Assembly: GCF_000611645.1 (NCBI RefSeq)
Contig: NW_014013354.1
Location: forward strand, 7,548-33,470
Direction of reading: 5' to 3'
From: Monoraphidium neglectum
Lineage: Eukaryota; Chlorophyta; Chlorophyceae; Sphaeropleales; Selenastraceae
DNA length: 25,923 bases
Positions 23,815 through 25,923 of this stretch are shown one piece after another (the first letter of the stretch is position 1; each line of letters opens with the position of its first letter). Below the pieces are notes generated by a model. That model ran no database searches. It worked only from the letters and a program-made list of their open reading frames with translations, and was not told the DNA's origin. A program made the position numbers and the translations under genes.

Positions 23815-24381
23815 GCTGCAGTGGCCACCTGTAACTGCTGTGTACGCGCTGTGCGGGCGCCTGTGGCCGTGAGACAGTGCTTTACCCGGTCATGGTGCAA
23901 CAGCATGGGGCGGGCCAGGGTGCGGCCCCCCCTCTAGTATTTCAATGCAAAGCAGTGCGTTGTGGCGCAAGCGCCAGTGTCAGCAGCGGGACCCAGGCCT
24001 TAACCAGTAAAGGGCCGTCAAGATGTGTGGCCGCCCCGCAAAACCTAAAAACGCCGCTGCTGCGTGCAGCGCCGGCTGCGGCTCCCCCACCCGACGAGTT
24101 TTGTGTGCGGGTCCCTCGATTCAACTGCACCACGGCAAGGACAACCCAAGGGGGGGGGATTGCCACATTGCCACATGCGCCGCGTGCCTGGGAGCAGTGT
24201 GTACCCCTTGCCCTCCCTGCGTGGAGCGCGGCACGCGCCGCGACCAACGCGCCAGGCGCGGCTGCTGAGCACGCCCTCCATGAGCGGCGGCGGCAGTCCC
24301 CCAACGGGCGGGCATAGGCGGCGTGCGAGGGCGCCTGCCCGCCCGCCAACGCGGACAGGACCGGCGCCCCGGCCCAGCGCC
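23815..24381. other. Convergent 3' regions of Faf1-like and coiled-coil genes
   Basis: This 567-bp stretch lies between two converging stop codons. A TGTAA at 23830-23834 on the plus strand is only about 16 nt past the Faf1-like stop, which is short for a functional signal. No TGTAA was found for the minus strand. Long Arg/Ala-rich frames here look like GC-driven artefacts. Confidence 0.55.
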
Positions 24382-25853
24382 TCACGCCCTGAACGTGCCA
24401 CCCCTGCGGCTGGACGTCGGCGCGCGGCCCGCGCCGCCGGCCGCGGCGCCGCCCTGCCTCCGCGCCGCGCCCGGCGCGTGCGTATCCAGCGACCCGCCGG
24501 TGCTGCCGCCGGACAGCGCCGCAAACGGCAAACCGTGGTCCCCGCCGCCGGCGCCGCCAGCGTTGTGCGGCGCCGCGGCGGCGCCTTCGGCGCGCGACGC
24601 GACCGCGCGGCGCGCGAGCGTGCGCGTGGATATTGCCGGCGCGGGGGACACCACGGCCACCACCTTGGCGAGGATGCGGGCCTCCACGTGCGCGCCGGCT
24701 ACGGCCGCGGCGGACGGCGACCCGCACGAAGCGAACGAGCGCGGCGTGCTGCACGCGCCGCGCGGCGAGCCCGTCGCGCCGCCGACGCCGTCCGCCCCCA
24801 GGCCCTGCCGCGCGAGCCGCTCCCGGCGCTTGCGCTCGACCGACGCCGGCGGCGGCGTGACCATGCCGTCCGCGGGCGGCTGGTCGGCGCGCGTCGTGTC
24901 GTCGCCGCCGCCGCTGACGCCCTCGGAGGAGGCGCCGCCGGAGCGCGACGCAGGGCTGCCGGCCGCGGCGGCGCCGTCCTGGCCCCAGCGCTGCACCTCC
25001 TCGACCGTCTTGCGGCGCGCCACATCGATGGCGGCCTCAAACGCCTCCTGCTCGTCATTTTGTTGTGGTGTTAGGAGTGCGTGAGCGTGATTGTTGCAGG
25101 AATGCGCCATGGCTAGGGCCTGGTCAGGTCCATCTGCCTGGCTTCTGGCATCCGGCCGGGCCTGCAGCTTTGCATGCTCAGCCGACATGCGCCCACGGTC
25201 CTGCTGCACTGCACATAGCGGAGCTTGCTCGCACCCACCCTGCGGCCCACAGCCCGCGGCCCAACCCTGCCCACGCGAGCGCCCCGCCCCAAGCCCACGC
25301 CCGCCCGCCCACCTTCCCGGCCGCGTCATACACTGTGCCCTCCTCCGCCCCACGCCCGCGGCCCCCCAGCCGCATGCTCCTGGCGCCGATCGGCGTGCTG
25401 AACAGCACGCTGCCCGCCAGGCTGCCCGGCTGCACCTTGTCAAGGGGTGCGCGCTCCGCGGTGCCCTCCAGGTTGCGCTCCATGGCCAGGGGCACGCGCG
25501 CGCGCACGGCGAGGTATCTGCGCGGGCACGCGCCGACAGGGGGCAGTGGGACGACAGGGGGCAGTTTTAGCGGGGCAGTGCGTGGTGTTTCCACTTCCTA
25601 GCCGTGCAAGGTGCGCCGCGGGCCACACCCAACGACCGCAAACCGTGCGCTTGTGCGCGCCGGCGCACCGTCCTGCCTTGACACACACAACCTTCAACGG
25701 CCATCCCCCCTCCTACCCCCACGCCGCCCACAGCAACCCCCACACCGCCCTTGCAGCGCCCCCCCCCCCTCATCCCCCCCACCTGACGCACTGCTCCAGC
25801 TGGAACTTGTCGCGCAGCAGCAGGGTGCACTCGTGGCGCAGCTCCTCCAGCTC
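24382..25853 (-). CDS. Unrecognised protein with coiled-coil segment, C-terminal part
   Basis: Three exons are visible: 25853-25783, 25517-25313 and 25047-24382, with matching phases; 5' exons lie beyond the right edge. The acceptor before 25853 follows a strong C-rich tract. The first exon encodes an amphipathic charged helix (ELEELRHECTLLLRDKFQLE) that looks like a coiled coil and continues into RYLAVRARVPLAMER. The second contains QPGSLAGSVLFSTPIGARS. The third has EAFEAAIDVARRKTVEEVQ, then a long Ala/Gly/Ser/Arg-rich, probably disordered, tail with SVERKRRERLARQGLG. About 313 residues are seen. I do not recognise the family. The stop (GGGCGTGA) overlaps a GC|GTGAGG donor-like sequence, so one more 3' exon cannot be excluded. 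Confidence 0.6.
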
Positions 25854-25923
25854 CTGGGGGGTGGGGGTGGGTGGGTTGGAGGCGGTTGCCGGGTCAGTTG
25901 CGAAGTGCCGAGAGGTCGGCGGG

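Noticed and set aside
22908..23834. A single 308-codon plus-strand exon covering the 3' half of the Faf1-like gene
   Set aside because: It is open through the 22983-23300 intron but leaves the conserved FKNG block out of frame at its end. The spliced model recovers that block, though intron retention at 22983-23300 remains possible.

Overview
The window looks like nuclear DNA of a GC-rich green alga (Chlorophyta, probably Chlorophyceae). Evidence: intron-dense genes with GTGAGY-type donors, CAG/CTG-rich homopeptide tracts, an octotricopeptide (OPR) protein, a plant-type CDKC kinase, and TGTAA polyadenylation pentamers downstream of several stop codons. No prokaryotic, viral or transposon gene was recognised. 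A 958-bp run of N (14799-15756) is an assembly gap. All gene models were built by hand from reading frame, splice sites and intron phase, without transcripts.

Layout, left to right. (1) <1-3251, minus: N-terminal part of an ATM-type PI3-kinase-like kinase, eight exons in phase, with a plant-like TAN motif; it runs off the left edge. (2) 3535-6890, minus: complete ten-exon CDKC (CDK9/P-TEFb-type PITAIRE kinase). (3) 6891-7852: intergenic, with a Cys-rich short reading frame and a perfect 12-bp hairpin. (4) 7853-10806, minus: secreted or luminal type I membrane protein with about nine PQQ-like propeller repeats. (5) 10807-12766: 1.96 kb divergent intergenic region with no convincing gene. (6) 12767-16934, plus: secreted TIM-barrel glycoside-hydrolase-like protein; the N gap falls inside one of its introns. 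(7) 17546-21224, minus: long OPR protein with a 16-CAG tract. (8) 21538-23814, plus: C1orf131/Faf1 (DUF4602)-like ribosome-biogenesis protein. (9) 24382->25853, minus: C-terminal part of an unrecognised, partly coiled-coil protein.

The genes do not form one pathway. They cover the DNA-damage response (ATM), transcription elongation (CDKC), the secretory system (propeller and hydrolase), organelle RNA metabolism (OPR) and 40S ribosome assembly (Faf1-like). The most interesting points are two probable GC-AG introns sharing an AG|GCGCG donor, one of them stop-free and a multiple of three in length; an 11-bp minisatellite abutting a splice acceptor; perfect hairpins in intergenic DNA; and the two proteins without a clear assigned function. 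I found no convincing new multi-gene system.
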